Of a DNA stretch of 18,416 nt, positions 7,556-15,594 are shown one piece after another. The first letter of the stretch is position 1. Every line of letters begins with the position of its first letter. The DNA is from Puniceicoccales bacterium. GTDB lineage: Bacteria > Verrucomicrobiota > Verrucomicrobiia > Opitutales > JAIRLM01. The notes under the pieces were generated by a model. It was not told where the DNA came from, made no database searches, and saw only the letters and a list, made by a program, of their open reading frames with translations. The position numbers were made by a program, and so were the translations under genes. The DNA is taken from NCBI GenBank assembly GCA_031258995.1, contig JAIRMB010000036.1, forward strand, positions 1-18,416, written 5' to 3'.

Positions 7556-8347
7556 ATGGCGGCGAAAAAGTATCTCATAGTGGGGAATTGGAAAATGCAC
7601 CGGACGGCCAGGGAAACCGCCGAGGCGCTATCACATTTGGCCCAGCGTTGGAGTGGTGCGAGGGGAGTCACTTTAGCCATTTGCCCTCCATTCACGGCTC
7701 TCACCGCGGCCGCAAAAATTCTATCCAACGGCCCCATCCGTCTCGGCGCACAAAATTTGCATTGGGAGGAGGAAGGGGCTTTCACGGGGGAAATTTCTTC
7801 CGCCATGCTGCGAGATCTGTCCGTGGAGTACGTCATTGTGGGTCACAGCGAGCGGCGGGCGTTGTTTCACGAGGACGGCCCGACCGTGGCAAAAAAATTT
7901 GCGGCGGCCGTGACCCACGGCTTGAAGCCAATCCTTTGCGTGGGAGAGACCGAAGCGGAGAGGGAAAGCGATGAGCAAAAGGAAATCGTAAAAAGGCAAA
8001 TCCGTGAGGCGCTAAGGGCCGCAGAGGCGCCTGAAAATTTTACCATCGCCTACGAGCCCATTTGGGCCATCGGAACGGGAAGGACGGCAACGGCGGAGGA
8101 TGTCCAACTAATGCACGGCCACATCCGAAACGTTCTTCGGGAGTGCGGAGTCGCGGCCGACCGGATTCCCATACTTTACGGAGGGTCCGTAAAAGCTGCC
8201 AACTGTACTCAGCTGCTAAACCGGCCGGACGTGGATGGAGCTCTCGTCGGCGGCGCATCGCTGCGGAATGATGAATTTCTTGCCATTGCCGGTCTAGCGG
8301 CGGAGCTGGCCAAAAGGGAAGAGGGCGTCGAACAAATCGAAAGTTGA
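7556..8347 (+). CDS. tpiA: Triose-phosphate isomerase
   Basis: 263 residues, the usual length. The enzyme interconverts dihydroxyacetone phosphate and glyceraldehyde-3-phosphate in cytosolic glycolysis and gluconeogenesis. All catalytic parts are present: Asn11 and Lys13 in GNWKM, the electrophile His97 in VGHSERR, and the base Glu167 in AYEPIWAIGTG, which is the start of flexible loop 6. The phosphate-gripping motifs LYGGSVKAAN (about 207-216) and GALVGGASL (about 228-236) are also present. The start at 7556 is fixed by the conserved N-terminus, although the AAAGG before it is too close to be a normal ribosome site. It is divergent from the coiled-coil gene, and a tRNA-Ser follows 34 bases after its TGA stop. 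Confidence 0.98.
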   Translation: MAAKKYLIVGNWKMHRTARETAEALSHLAQRWSGARGVTLAICPPFTALTAAAKILSNGPIRLGAQNLHWEEEGAFTGEISSAMLRDLSVEYVIVGHSERRALFHEDGPTVAKKFAAAVTHGLKPILCVGETEAERESDEQKEIVKRQIREALRAAEAPENFTIAYEPIWAIGTGRTATAEDVQLMHGHIRNVLRECGVAADRIPILYGGSVKAANCTQLLNRPDVDGALVGGASLRNDEFLAIAGLAAELAKREEGVEQIES

Positions 8348-8381
8348 CGGTGCATCTGAAGTCTTCTTCCGTAGGCGCTCG

Positions 8382-8468
<87 letters not shown>

Positions 8469-8524
8469 GGTCTGCTGCATCACAGGAGATCTTGTGCGGC
8501 AAGCGACGACAGAGGGGAAAGTCC

Positions 8525-9340
8525 GTGGAGCGCATTGAAGTCGTTGCCTACGATCCCCGTTGGCCGGAAATATTTGATCAGGAAAGAGAAAGGATAATTT
8601 CCTCGCTGAAAGGCGATTGCCTCGCCATTCACCACATTGGCTCAACTTCCGTCCCCGGCCTGGCGGCAAAGCCAAAGATTGACATCGTCGCCGTTGCCAA
8701 AGACCGCCGACGAGCCATCGAAAACCTGGAACGGCTCGGCTATACCTACAGAGGCGAGTGGAATATCCCCCTCAAATGCGGCTTTACGCGGAGGGACGGA
8801 CCGAGCGTGAATCTGCACCTGTTTTTTGACGGCGATCACCCGGAAATCGAACTGAACCTGCGCTTTCGCGATTACCTGAGGACTCACCCGGAGGCCCGCA
8901 GAGAATATGTGGCGTTGAAGGAGAAGATTTTGCAGGATGAATCGGCCTACAGGAAGGTGGGGAAATTGGCGCTAACGGCCTATGCCATGCGAAAGAGTGA
9001 ATTTATTGGCACCGTTCTGCGGAAGGCCGGCTTTAGACGCTTGCGCGTGCTAAAATGTTGGACGGACGCGGAGTGGGCTGAGGCGAAAAAATTTCAGCAA
9101 AGCCACTACGCCCGATTGGCCACGGGCGACCCCGCCCTAGGCGAGAATGGAGAAAGCACAGAGCGGGAACATTTTATTCTATACCACGGCGTCGATATGG
9201 TGGGCTACGCGCAAATCTGTACTTTTGCGACTGAAATGCGCCTTTGTGTGTTCGAAACGCTAAAAAAGGATGCGGCATCTTGGTTCCAAAGTGTGCTTGC
9301 CGAATGGATTCGCGTTAACGCCGATCGGGCCCACCGTTGA
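8525..9340 (+). CDS. GrpB/UPF0157 nucleotidyltransferase-fold domain fused to a C-terminally eroded GNAT domain
   Basis: GTG at 8525 is preceded by GAGGGG at a good distance and gives 271 residues. The frame also runs back into the tRNA, but that part is not coding. Residues 1-165 are a GrpB (UPF0157) domain with the signature HIGSTSVPGLAAKPKIDI at about 37-54. The family has a nucleotidyltransferase-like fold, some members are linked to CoA or dephospho-CoA metabolism, and most are uncharacterised. Residues 170-271 look like a GNAT acetyltransferase, as in known GrpB-GNAT fusions. The TGA at 9338-9340 stops it early. Beyond it, GNAT-like fragments continue in other frames: LKKLLVRPASLS in the third frame and FRGVGIIDYAQIHLP in the original frame, ending at 9412. 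The last roughly 25 residues, which complete the acetyl-CoA fold, have therefore been lost through frameshifts. The GrpB part may still work. Confidence 0.8.
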   Translation: MERIEVVAYDPRWPEIFDQERERIISSLKGDCLAIHHIGSTSVPGLAAKPKIDIVAVAKDRRRAIENLERLGYTYRGEWNIPLKCGFTRRDGPSVNLHLFFDGDHPEIELNLRFRDYLRTHPEARREYVALKEKILQDESAYRKVGKLALTAYAMRKSEFIGTVLRKAGFRRLRVLKCWTDAEWAEAKKFQQSHYARLATGDPALGENGESTEREHFILYHGVDMVGYAQICTFATEMRLCVFETLKKDAASWFQSVLAEWIRVNADRAHR

Positions 9341-9432
9341 AAAAATTGCTTGTCCGGCCAGCCTCTCTTTCGCGGTGTGGGCATCATAGACTATGCGCAG
9401 ATCCACCTCCCATAGGAGGGGCCCGGCCGCAC

Positions 9433-9879
9433 ATGCTCGAAACATTGGAAATGAATGCAATTTCCAACGTTTCAGAGATTCGTGGAAATGCCGGCGAAAA
9501 ACAAAAAAATGTTGACGGAATATGTTGCCTCAGCGTCAGTTATGTCATGAATGGAGGAAAAATTTCCACGAACGGTCGTCGACTTATTTACGCCTTGGGG
9601 CGCTATTACCTCGTCCCTTCGAAGGCCCCAATGGGGGCCTTCGTGAATTTCAAACGATGCGTGCCTTTGAATCTGGCTGTCGCGGAAGATTTGGAGGACA
9701 CGTGGCAGTGCGGAGGAGTTGTCAACCAGGGACAATTCGAAAAATACTATCGTTCTGCCCTATTTTGGTGTCCTGCGTTGAAAGACATCGCAACTAGAAG
9801 AGGGCTCATAGAGCTCAATCAATGCCTGCTGGACTACGTTATGGCAAAGCACGATATCGACTGGCTGGCCGCGCGCTAG
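9433..9879 (+). CDS. Hypothetical protein
   Basis: 148 residues from ATG at 9433. A later in-frame ATG at 9451 is also possible. AGGAGG at 9414-9419 is the only candidate ribosome site, 13 bases before the first ATG, which is long. It also sits in the 3' arm of a small hairpin (CCTCC-CATA-GGAGG, 9406-9419), which could hide it. No family recognised. The protein is soluble, with several cysteines and aromatic residues (FEKYYRSALFWCP), and has no signal peptide. It contains a perfect 10-bp inverted repeat in its coding sequence at 9620-9643. Its stop nearly touches the convergent transporter gene, with a 4-base overlap. Reality as a gene is likely but not certain. Confidence 0.55.
   Translation: MLETLEMNAISNVSEIRGNAGEKQKNVDGICCLSVSYVMNGGKISTNGRRLIYALGRYYLVPSKAPMGAFVNFKRCVPLNLAVAEDLEDTWQCGGVVNQGQFEKYYRSALFWCPALKDIATRRGLIELNQCLLDYVMAKHDIDWLAAR
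9620..9643. repeat. Perfect 10-bp inverted repeat with 4-base loop inside a coding frame
   Basis: CGAAGGCCCC, loop AATG, GGGGCCTTCG. The stem is uninterrupted and G/C-rich. It lies within the 148-codon ORF and encodes part of SKAPMGAFVNF. There is no T run after it on either strand, so it is not a standard Rho-independent terminator. Confidence 0.8.
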
Positions 9880-11024
9880 CCCTGTGAATTGCGAAACACC
9901 GTTCGGTCGGCGAATTGTGCAAGAGCTCCGTTCCCTAACACGTTGGCGCAGGTACAAATCGGGTCCATGATGACGTAGAGAGAAAAAATTAGCGAAGACA
10001 TTTCGCTATGGAAACCAAAGCACCGCTCGATGATGGGCAGCATTACAATGATCCCCCCGGCCGGCACCCCGGCTACGGAAAACTTCGCTACAACAAATTG
10101 TACGGCGAAAAAAAAGTAGAGCGCTGCCGGTGGGGGAGGAAAGCCGTAGCTGCTCAGTATGGCGTAGATAAATATGGGTATGGCGAAGCAGTCGCCGATG
10201 AGATGAATGTTGCTCGTTGTGGTGGCCATGGAGCGTGCCAGCAGCCCATTCGCACAGTTTTTTTCGACGGCAACGAGCGTGTAGGGCAGAGTGGCCGCAC
10301 TGGACATGGAAGAGAAGGCGCAAATTGCGGGAGAAAGCATATGGCGCAGCGAAGAGGCCGTACGCCGAAAATTAAATCCGCTGGCCACGTAGTAGAAGAG
10401 AAAAAGATAGGCCACAACTGCGACGACGATGAGAACGGCAATGGCCGCGTAGCGCCGGACAATCACGGCAAGAAGTCCATCGTATTTCATCTTTAACAGA
10501 AAGCCGACCAAGAAAAACGGAACCAGTGCGAGTACGCAGCGTAAAAGTTTCGCCACGCAGCCGTCCACGCCCGTAAGGAGGGCCATAGCGCGATTTCTAA
10601 AAAATTTCGCCGCAAAAATGCCAGCCAGCACGCCAGAAACCAGAGCTAGCGAATTGGGAATGAGCCGAGGAAATTGGAGCAAAAAGAGCGGCTCTAACGT
10701 GCGTCCAGCTTCGAGCGACGAAAGGCCTAAATTTACGGCATAGACCGCTCTCCCGAAGAACTGGCTTACGTAGACGGCCAAGAAATTCGATGAACACACA
10801 AGGACGAGGATCCAGAAAATCGTCCGCGATGCGACGCGGCCCAGCCGGTAGAAGGCGGAAAAGAGCAGGCCGAAGATAAGAAACGGCAGCAGGCAAATGA
10901 CGAACGACTTGAGCGTGATGCTCAGCGCCAAAAGACCCCGCTGCAGAGGCAACGGGACGGCAGTGCCAAAGAAGTACACAGCAATAAAAAGGAAAACCAG
11001 GAGAACTGGCGAGCTGAGCCTCAT
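9876..11024 (-). CDS. DAACS-family transporter, divergent subfamily
   Basis: 382 residues with about eight membrane segments and the two re-entrant hairpins of the GltP/GltPh fold. HP1 is FSSMSSAATLPYT (about 237-249). Helix 7 has SNIHLIGDCF (about 271-280) instead of NMDGT. HP2 has VAGVPAGG (about 317-324). Helix 8 reads MDPICTCANVLGNG (about 353-366). Aligning the NV pair, the substrate-contacting Arg (Arg397 in GltPh) is Cys357, and the last Asp (Asp405, a Na+ ligand) is Asn365. Arg-to-Cys at this position is the state of neutral amino-acid carriers of the ASCT type, so a neutral substrate and altered ion coupling are plausible inferences. The start is ATG at 11024 with no clear ribosome site. 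The gene is divergent from the small basic protein gene. Confidence 0.85.
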   Translation of the reverse strand: MRLSSPVLLVFLFIAVYFFGTAVPLPLQRGLLALSITLKSFVICLLPFLIFGLLFSAFYRLGRVASRTIFWILVLVCSSNFLAVYVSQFFGRAVYAVNLGLSSLEAGRTLEPLFLLQFPRLIPNSLALVSGVLAGIFAAKFFRNRAMALLTGVDGCVAKLLRCVLALVPFFLVGFLLKMKYDGLLAVIVRRYAAIAVLIVVAVVAYLFLFYYVASGFNFRRTASSLRHMLSPAICAFSSMSSAATLPYTLVAVEKNCANGLLARSMATTTSNIHLIGDCFAIPIFIYAILSSYGFPPPPAALYFFFAVQFVVAKFSVAGVPAGGIIVMLPIIERCFGFHSEMSSLIFSLYVIMDPICTCANVLGNGALAQFADRTVFRNSQG

Positions 11025-11169
11025 GGGGACTGCGATCGAAAATTAAATTAATTTTGGCAAGATGAGAAGAAACAAAATGCGTCGCCAACCGCCGAAATTT
11101 TTCGCTGTTTCCAATTTTCCCGTTGCCAGAGGAGCCGTACGACCTTTCTAGTCGACGGGAGGGAGGATC

Positions 11170-11325
11170 ATGTCGAGGCACAGCAGTTTTCGAAAGGGCG
11201 GAGGGCAGGCGGAAAAAAGGAGCGTACTGAGCCGCTTCGAGCGGATTGATCTCCTCCGGAAGCGGGGGCAGTGGAAGGAGGGCCGTTCGGTGATCGGCCT
11301 GCCTAAAACTAAGCCGGAAGCATAG
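11170..11325 (+). CDS. PVC small basic protein (Chlamydiae/Verrucomicrobia family)
   Basis: A 51-codon gene that size cut-offs would miss. GGGAGG lies just upstream of the ATG (spacer 3-4 bases). The protein is strongly basic and reads MSRHSSFRKGG, then VLSRFERIDLLRKRGQWKEG and SVIGLPKTK. This matches the layout of the short basic family in Chlamydiae and Verrucomicrobia that I remember as TIGR04137: MS.H.S, RNVL.R.ERI..L, W.EG.SV.GLPK.K. Its role is unproven, and a nucleic-acid or ribosome-associated role has been suggested by its composition. It stands alone between the divergent transporter and the ABC-F gene. It is the best phylogenetic marker here. Confidence 0.85.
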   Translation: MSRHSSFRKGGGQAEKRSVLSRFERIDLLRKRGQWKEGRSVIGLPKTKPEA

Positions 11326-11406
11326 TCGGGCACTCTTTGCCGCGTGCGTTTTTGGCAGTGATGTCGTGCGTCCATTGCGGGGCTATATTTTTTCAATGAC
11401 CTTCTC

Positions 11407-13209
11407 ATGCTGCAGGCGAAACGGCTTAGCTATCGGATCGGTCCGCGCTTGCTTTTCTCGGACGTTTCCTTTGCCATACCTTCGGGCGCAAAGGTGGGCA
11501 TTGTGGGGCCCAACGGCATAGGGAAAACGACCCTCTTTCGCATCATTTTAGGAGAAGTAGCCGCCGACGGCGGAGAGATTTCCTGCCCGAATGGCTATTG
11601 CTTCGTGCAAGTTCGACAGGAAATGGGCGACTGCCACCGAACTGCGCTGCAGTTGGTCCTCGATTCCGATCGGAAACTGGCGCAGATGCAGATACAACTG
11701 GATGCTCCAGAATCAGATGGGGTCGAATTGGCGGAACTTTGGGAACAATTTGCAGCCCTCGGAGGGCTGGACAGCGAGGCGCGGGCAGCCGCCATTTTAG
11801 CGGGGCTAGGTTTTTCTGAAGAATCCATGCGGCAGCCGCTCAGCAACCTTTCCGGCGGCTGGCGGATGCGGGCGGCGCTGGCTTCCACGCTCTTTGCCCC
11901 CTCCGACTGCCTTCTTTTGGACGAGCCCACGAATCACCTAGACTTTGAAACAGCCCTCTGGCTAGAGCAGCACCTCCGCCGGACGGACAAATCTTTCTGT
12001 ATTATTTCCCACGAGAGAAAATTTCTCAACAGCGTCTGCGACCACATTTTGCATTTGCAGGGTGGAACGGCCCAGCTCTACCGAGGAAATTACGACACTT
12101 TTCGCTCTACTTCCGCTTCCGTTCGGAGGGCACGAGAAATGGAAGGCGCTGCGCTGCAACGAAAGCGCGAACATTTACAATCCTTTGTGGATCGATTCCG
12201 CGCGAAAGCGTCGAAGGCAAAGCAAGCCCAGAGCCGGCTGAAAATGCTGGAAAAACTAGAAGAGCCGCCCCCTCCGCCCGCCAGCTACTCGGTCGCATTC
12301 CGCTTTCCTGCGCCGACACCGAAAGTCGATCGCCGTTTAGTTGCCCTGGAAAAGGTTACCCTCGGCTACGGCGATCGGACCGTCCTGGAGGCGGTGGACC
12401 TACAAATCAATGCGGGGGATCGCATTGCCCTGCTCGGCGCCAACGGCAACGGCAAGTCCACGCTGGCCAAGGCGATAGCCGGCCAGCTCGCTCCCCTTTC
12501 CGGAGAGCGAATTTACGCCAAATCGCTGAAAATAGCCTACTTTGCCCAGCACTTGGAGGAGTCGCTAGACTTGCAAAAGACTCCTGTGGACGTCTTTCGG
12601 CAGTGCTGCGACGGACGGACGGAAACGCAGATCAGGGGCCAACTCGCCCAATTTGGCATCGGCCAAGAGCGGGCGCTAACACGGACGGCCCACCTCTCCG
12701 GCGGTGAAAAAACGCGACTGCTACTGGCCCTAGGGACTCTTTCGCAGCCTCATCTGCTAGTCCTAGATGAGCCGACAAACCATCTGGATATCGAAGCGCG
12801 GGCCGCCCTCGCCGAAGCCATCCGCAGCTACGAGGGAGCCGTACTGCTGGTAACTCACGATTTTCAGACGCTGGCAGATAGTTGTAGAGATTTTTACGTC
12901 GTCGACGGCGGCTGCTGCAAAAAATTCGGCGGATCGCTGGAAGAGTACGCCCGCCGGCTGCTGGAACGAGGCAGCGAGCCCAAAGGTGCACCGGCGGTGG
13001 CATCTCCCAAGCCCGCCAGAAGCGGCAATCAAAAATCTCGCATAGAAATGCTCACACACCAACTGAAGGAAAAAAATGCCCATATAAAAAAGATGGAAGA
13101 AGAACTTTCTATGAACTATGACGAAGATCACTGCCAGGCGCTGCTACGATTACAAGAGGAAGTGAATAATCTAGAAACGGCTCTCTTGGAGCTTATTGGA
13201 GAAAATTAG
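11407..13209 (+). CDS. ABC-F family ATPase
   Basis: 600 residues with two ABC domains and no membrane segments, typical of ABC-F proteins that act on ribosomes rather than in transport. Domain 1 has Walker A GPNGIGKTT (about 34-42), signature LSGGWRMR (about 148) and Walker B LLLDEPTNHLD (about 170). Domain 2 has GANGNGKST (about 344), LSGGEKTR (about 430) and LVLDEPTNHLD (about 451). The interdomain linker is charged and rich in Lys and Arg (FVDRFRAKASKAKQAQSRLK), as in the P-site tRNA-interaction motif. A coiled-coil C-terminus spans about 543-600. The order and the domain 2 sequence (KIAYFAQH) are closest, from memory, to YheS/Uup-type members. There is no clear ribosome site before the ATG. 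The RluA-type gene follows two bases after the stop, so the two are probably one operon. Confidence 0.93.
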   Translation: MLQAKRLSYRIGPRLLFSDVSFAIPSGAKVGIVGPNGIGKTTLFRIILGEVAADGGEISCPNGYCFVQVRQEMGDCHRTALQLVLDSDRKLAQMQIQLDAPESDGVELAELWEQFAALGGLDSEARAAAILAGLGFSEESMRQPLSNLSGGWRMRAALASTLFAPSDCLLLDEPTNHLDFETALWLEQHLRRTDKSFCIISHERKFLNSVCDHILHLQGGTAQLYRGNYDTFRSTSASVRRAREMEGAALQRKREHLQSFVDRFRAKASKAKQAQSRLKMLEKLEEPPPPPASYSVAFRFPAPTPKVDRRLVALEKVTLGYGDRTVLEAVDLQINAGDRIALLGANGNGKSTLAKAIAGQLAPLSGERIYAKSLKIAYFAQHLEESLDLQKTPVDVFRQCCDGRTETQIRGQLAQFGIGQERALTRTAHLSGGEKTRLLLALGTLSQPHLLVLDEPTNHLDIEARAALAEAIRSYEGAVLLVTHDFQTLADSCRDFYVVDGGCCKKFGGSLEEYARRLLERGSEPKGAPAVASPKPARSGNQKSRIEMLTHQLKEKNAHIKKMEEELSMNYDEDHCQALLRLQEEVNNLETALLELIGEN

Positions 13210-13211
13210 CC

Positions 13212-14039
13212 GTGGCCGACCCTTCGAAAGAAAGGCGGGAAAACAGTAAGGAAGGGCAGGTGGAATTGCTTAGATCTCTCCTATGGGGCGGAGCTTCGAT
13301 CGCAAATATGGATGGCCGTGGGCTCATTGCCATCGAGAAGCCGGCAGGACTCCTGTCCCACCCGAACGGTCCGGGCGTGGATCGGCGGGCGCCCATCGCC
13401 GCACCCTACGATCCGGCAAAACGGGCCTATCTACCAGGCAGACAGACAATTTATCTCCTGAATCGATTGGATTCCGCAACGGGCGGCCTCCTACTGCTCG
13501 CCCTGAATCGGCCGGTGGCCCGGGCCGTGCGGGAGTCCTTTCGGCGCCGAATGGTCCGAAAAGTATACTGGGCCTTCGCCTTCGCTGGAAGGAGCTTTGT
13601 GCGGGAGATTTGGAAGGATCGGCTTGACACGAAGCGCGTTGGAGAGCGGTTGCGGACGGCGGACGGCAACCGGGAAGCGCACACGGAAGCATTTATGCGG
13701 GAAATGCGTCCAATCCGTGAATTTCCCTTAGCCCTACTAGAGTTGCACCCTATCACGGGCCGTACCCATCAACTACGCTATCAGTGCGGACGGAGACAAT
13801 GCCCCATTGTGGGCGATCGAATCTACGGCGATTTTACTCTCAACCGCCTGGCCGCTAAAAAATTGTCCGTCCAAGGGCTTCAGCTGCATTCGGCGGAAAT
13901 CACGCTAACATATGAGCTGGACGGGGTTTCTCACAGTTTTTCGGCCCATTCGTCGGCCACAGAAAACTTTTTGAATTGGGCAAAATTCGCAATGAACGGC
14001 ATGGGTGGAGTGATTGCAAATTTTCGTGATCAACGGTGA
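13212..14039 (+). CDS. RluA-family RNA pseudouridine synthase
   Basis: 275 residues from GTG at 13212, two bases after the ABC-F stop. The enzyme isomerises uridine to pseudouridine in rRNA or tRNA in the cytosol. Visible motifs are LIAIEKPAGLLSHP (about 38-51), the catalytic loop LLNRLDSATGGLLLLA with Asp87, and GRTHQLRYQ (about 183-191), followed by the IVGDRIYG segment. There is no N-terminal S4 domain, so it resembles the short forms. The target cannot be told from sequence. A start at ATG 13308 (MDGRGLIAIEKP) is an alternative. Genes for an ABC-F factor and a pseudouridine synthase side by side suggest a shared translation or ribosome theme. Confidence 0.92.
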   Translation: MADPSKERRENSKEGQVELLRSLLWGGASIANMDGRGLIAIEKPAGLLSHPNGPGVDRRAPIAAPYDPAKRAYLPGRQTIYLLNRLDSATGGLLLLALNRPVARAVRESFRRRMVRKVYWAFAFAGRSFVREIWKDRLDTKRVGERLRTADGNREAHTEAFMREMRPIREFPLALLELHPITGRTHQLRYQCGRRQCPIVGDRIYGDFTLNRLAAKKLSVQGLQLHSAEITLTYELDGVSHSFSAHSSATENFLNWAKFAMNGMGGVIANFRDQR

Positions 14040-14174
14040 TTTGCAGCAAAGCATTTCCGCAGTCTCGAATTTGATTCAGAAAATTGGGGGCGCCCAACGG
14101 CGGATCGTATCCAACGTGTGCTAGCAAAAGAACAATTCCTTTGGCTTTTTATCACTGTCCCGTAGGATCGGTCC

Positions 14175-14651
14175 ATGAGCCTTTGGCGATTTGTAGCGCC
14201 TCTACTTTGCACCTTTTTGGTGGCCACCGTCTTGGACGGACAAACTCACTATGGCAGCTATTTGCTCGGTACCGCCGGCCTAGTTCCGCAGTTGCTCTGG
14301 GCTGCCTTGCCCTTACCCTCGGCGGCGGCGCTCGCCTTCGCGTTCGGACTTCTATTGGACGGCACCCACTACTCATTGCCTTTTGGACTGAGCGCCTTCT
14401 TTTGCCTAGGCGCTATTTTTTGCCTCCAGCTTTTGCAGCAGCACATTTTTTGGAATTTGGCGGCCAAGTCGCTGGTCACCATACCGTTTGTGACGACGGC
14501 ATACTATCTAACCCTTTCCGCAGCACTCTTCCGGCAGACGGCCCGCGCCGCAGCTCTGGCGGCCTGTCTGGGCTCCTGTATTTTTAATTGCCTAATGGGG
14601 GTAATTTTCATTCGGCTGAGTCCTGAAAAGCGGAGGCTTCCAACCTATTAA
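14175..14651 (+). CDS. Polytopic membrane protein, MreD-like
   Basis: 158 residues with about four or five hydrophobic segments and short loops. The stretch FGLLLDGTHYSLPFGLSAFF (about 57-76) fits the MreD pattern of a Gly-Leu-Leu-Asp turn followed by a Pro-x-Gly-Leu-x-Ala helix. Length also fits MreD, the inner-membrane member of the MreBCD cell-shape complex. There is no mreB or mreC next to it, which weakens the call. AGGA lies about nine bases before the ATG. The last 44 bases overlap the end of the convergent lipoprotein gene, which itself carries a RodZ-type domain. Confidence 0.5.
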   Translation: MSLWRFVAPLLCTFLVATVLDGQTHYGSYLLGTAGLVPQLLWAALPLPSAAALAFAFGLLLDGTHYSLPFGLSAFFCLGAIFCLQLLQQHIFWNLAAKSLVTIPFVTTAYYLTLSAALFRQTARAAALAACLGSCIFNCLMGVIFIRLSPEKRRLPTY

Positions 14652-15594
14652 ACTCCGTCACCGACTTGCCATTTACCAGCAGTCCGTCCGGCTGGGAGGC
14701 GCTGACGCGCACGGGTTTTTCGTAGGGAACACTTCGCGTCTGCCCCGCCTTCATTTTTCGAGAAAAAATTCGCCCGCCCGTTTCTAAATTATCGATAGTT
14801 ATGTAATTAGCGGAGCTTACCTCCAACACGATGTCATGGCGGATGGGACGGGACTTGGGCATGACTGCCGCCGCAGCCAACGGCCGCTCGAGTTGTATCT
14901 TCCGCACAATCGCCGCCGCCTCTTCGCTGGTTCTTGCCGGCCTATCGCGACCGGCCGAAAAGAGGTCTAACTCGCCGGCCCGCAACCGACGCAGATCCTC
15001 GCCGAGCGCGTCACCGAATTCCTCCAGCAGTCGCTCCACGGCGCCAACAGCATCCTCCGCACTGTCCCCGCGGCGGGCCGCCGTACTGTCGTAACGTTTG
15101 ATGCCGAGAAGATTATTACCCTTTCGGTCCCAAAATTCGCAGTGGGCGCGGATGCGGGCGGACTGGCTCCCTATGGCCAAATCGTCCACGGTCGGACAGA
15201 GGAGAAAATAGGGCTCCGTGGCGCTGCTCCACGGAGCGACCAGCACAAGATCCTGTGGCAGCCTCCGCTCTAGGCAATTTCGCAGCATTTTGCCAATGCC
15301 ATCGGCGAGCGGTTCGCCCCAGCGCAGAGATCCGCTGACGATCACTTTACCGCCAGTCCCCTGCAGAACCAGCTGTGGTCGATCTAAATACGCGGGAAGG
15401 GAGACCCGCTTTAGGCAGATAACGCATTCGGGAACAAAACTCTCTTCACGGGCCGGGGACCGCTCCTCCCGACCGCTGAGGACAAAGTAACGGATAGAGC
15501 CCCTATCTCGACCCCCGCTTAGGCCCAAACACCCCGAAAGAAGAAGTTGGAAGCCCAGGAAACAGAGAGCCACACCGCGACGCTTCCACGGCAT
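14608..15594 (-). CDS. PqiC/YmbA-type lipoprotein with a RodZ C-terminal-like (DUF4115-like) domain
   Basis: 328 residues from ATG at 15594. A GTG nine codons earlier is less convincing because the ATG gives a clean signal MPWKRRGVALCF...LSGC with Cys22 lipidated. Residues about 35-200 match the ABC-transport auxiliary lipoprotein family (DUF330, PqiC/YmbA): RYFVLSG, then VSLPAYLDRPQLVL (about 64-77) and LRWGEPLADGIGKMLRNCL (about 90-108). Members work with MCE-type lipid transporters across the envelope. After a charged linker, residues about 253-314 (DIVLEVSSANYITIDNLETG, then RKMKAGQTRSV and PDGLLVNGKSV) resemble the beta-rich DUF4115 domain at the end of RodZ. The fusion is unusual to my knowledge. 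The predicted site is the periplasm, anchored in a membrane. It is divergent from pgsA. Confidence 0.8.
   Translation of the reverse strand: MPWKRRGVALCFLGFQLLLSGCLGLSGGRDRGSIRYFVLSGREERSPAREESFVPECVICLKRVSLPAYLDRPQLVLQGTGGKVIVSGSLRWGEPLADGIGKMLRNCLERRLPQDLVLVAPWSSATEPYFLLCPTVDDLAIGSQSARIRAHCEFWDRKGNNLLGIKRYDSTAARRGDSAEDAVGAVERLLEEFGDALGEDLRRLRAGELDLFSAGRDRPARTSEEAAAIVRKIQLERPLAAAAVMPKSRPIRHDIVLEVSSANYITIDNLETGGRIFSRKMKAGQTRSVPYEKPVRVSASQPDGLLVNGKSVTEFNRLEASAFQDSAE

Noticed and set aside
14007..14117. Tiny frame of about 36 codons between the RluA-type gene and the MreD-like gene
   Set aside because: The translation looks plausible (INGDLQQSISAVSNLIQKIG), but it needs a TTG start inside the RluA-type gene and has no ribosome site or recognised family.
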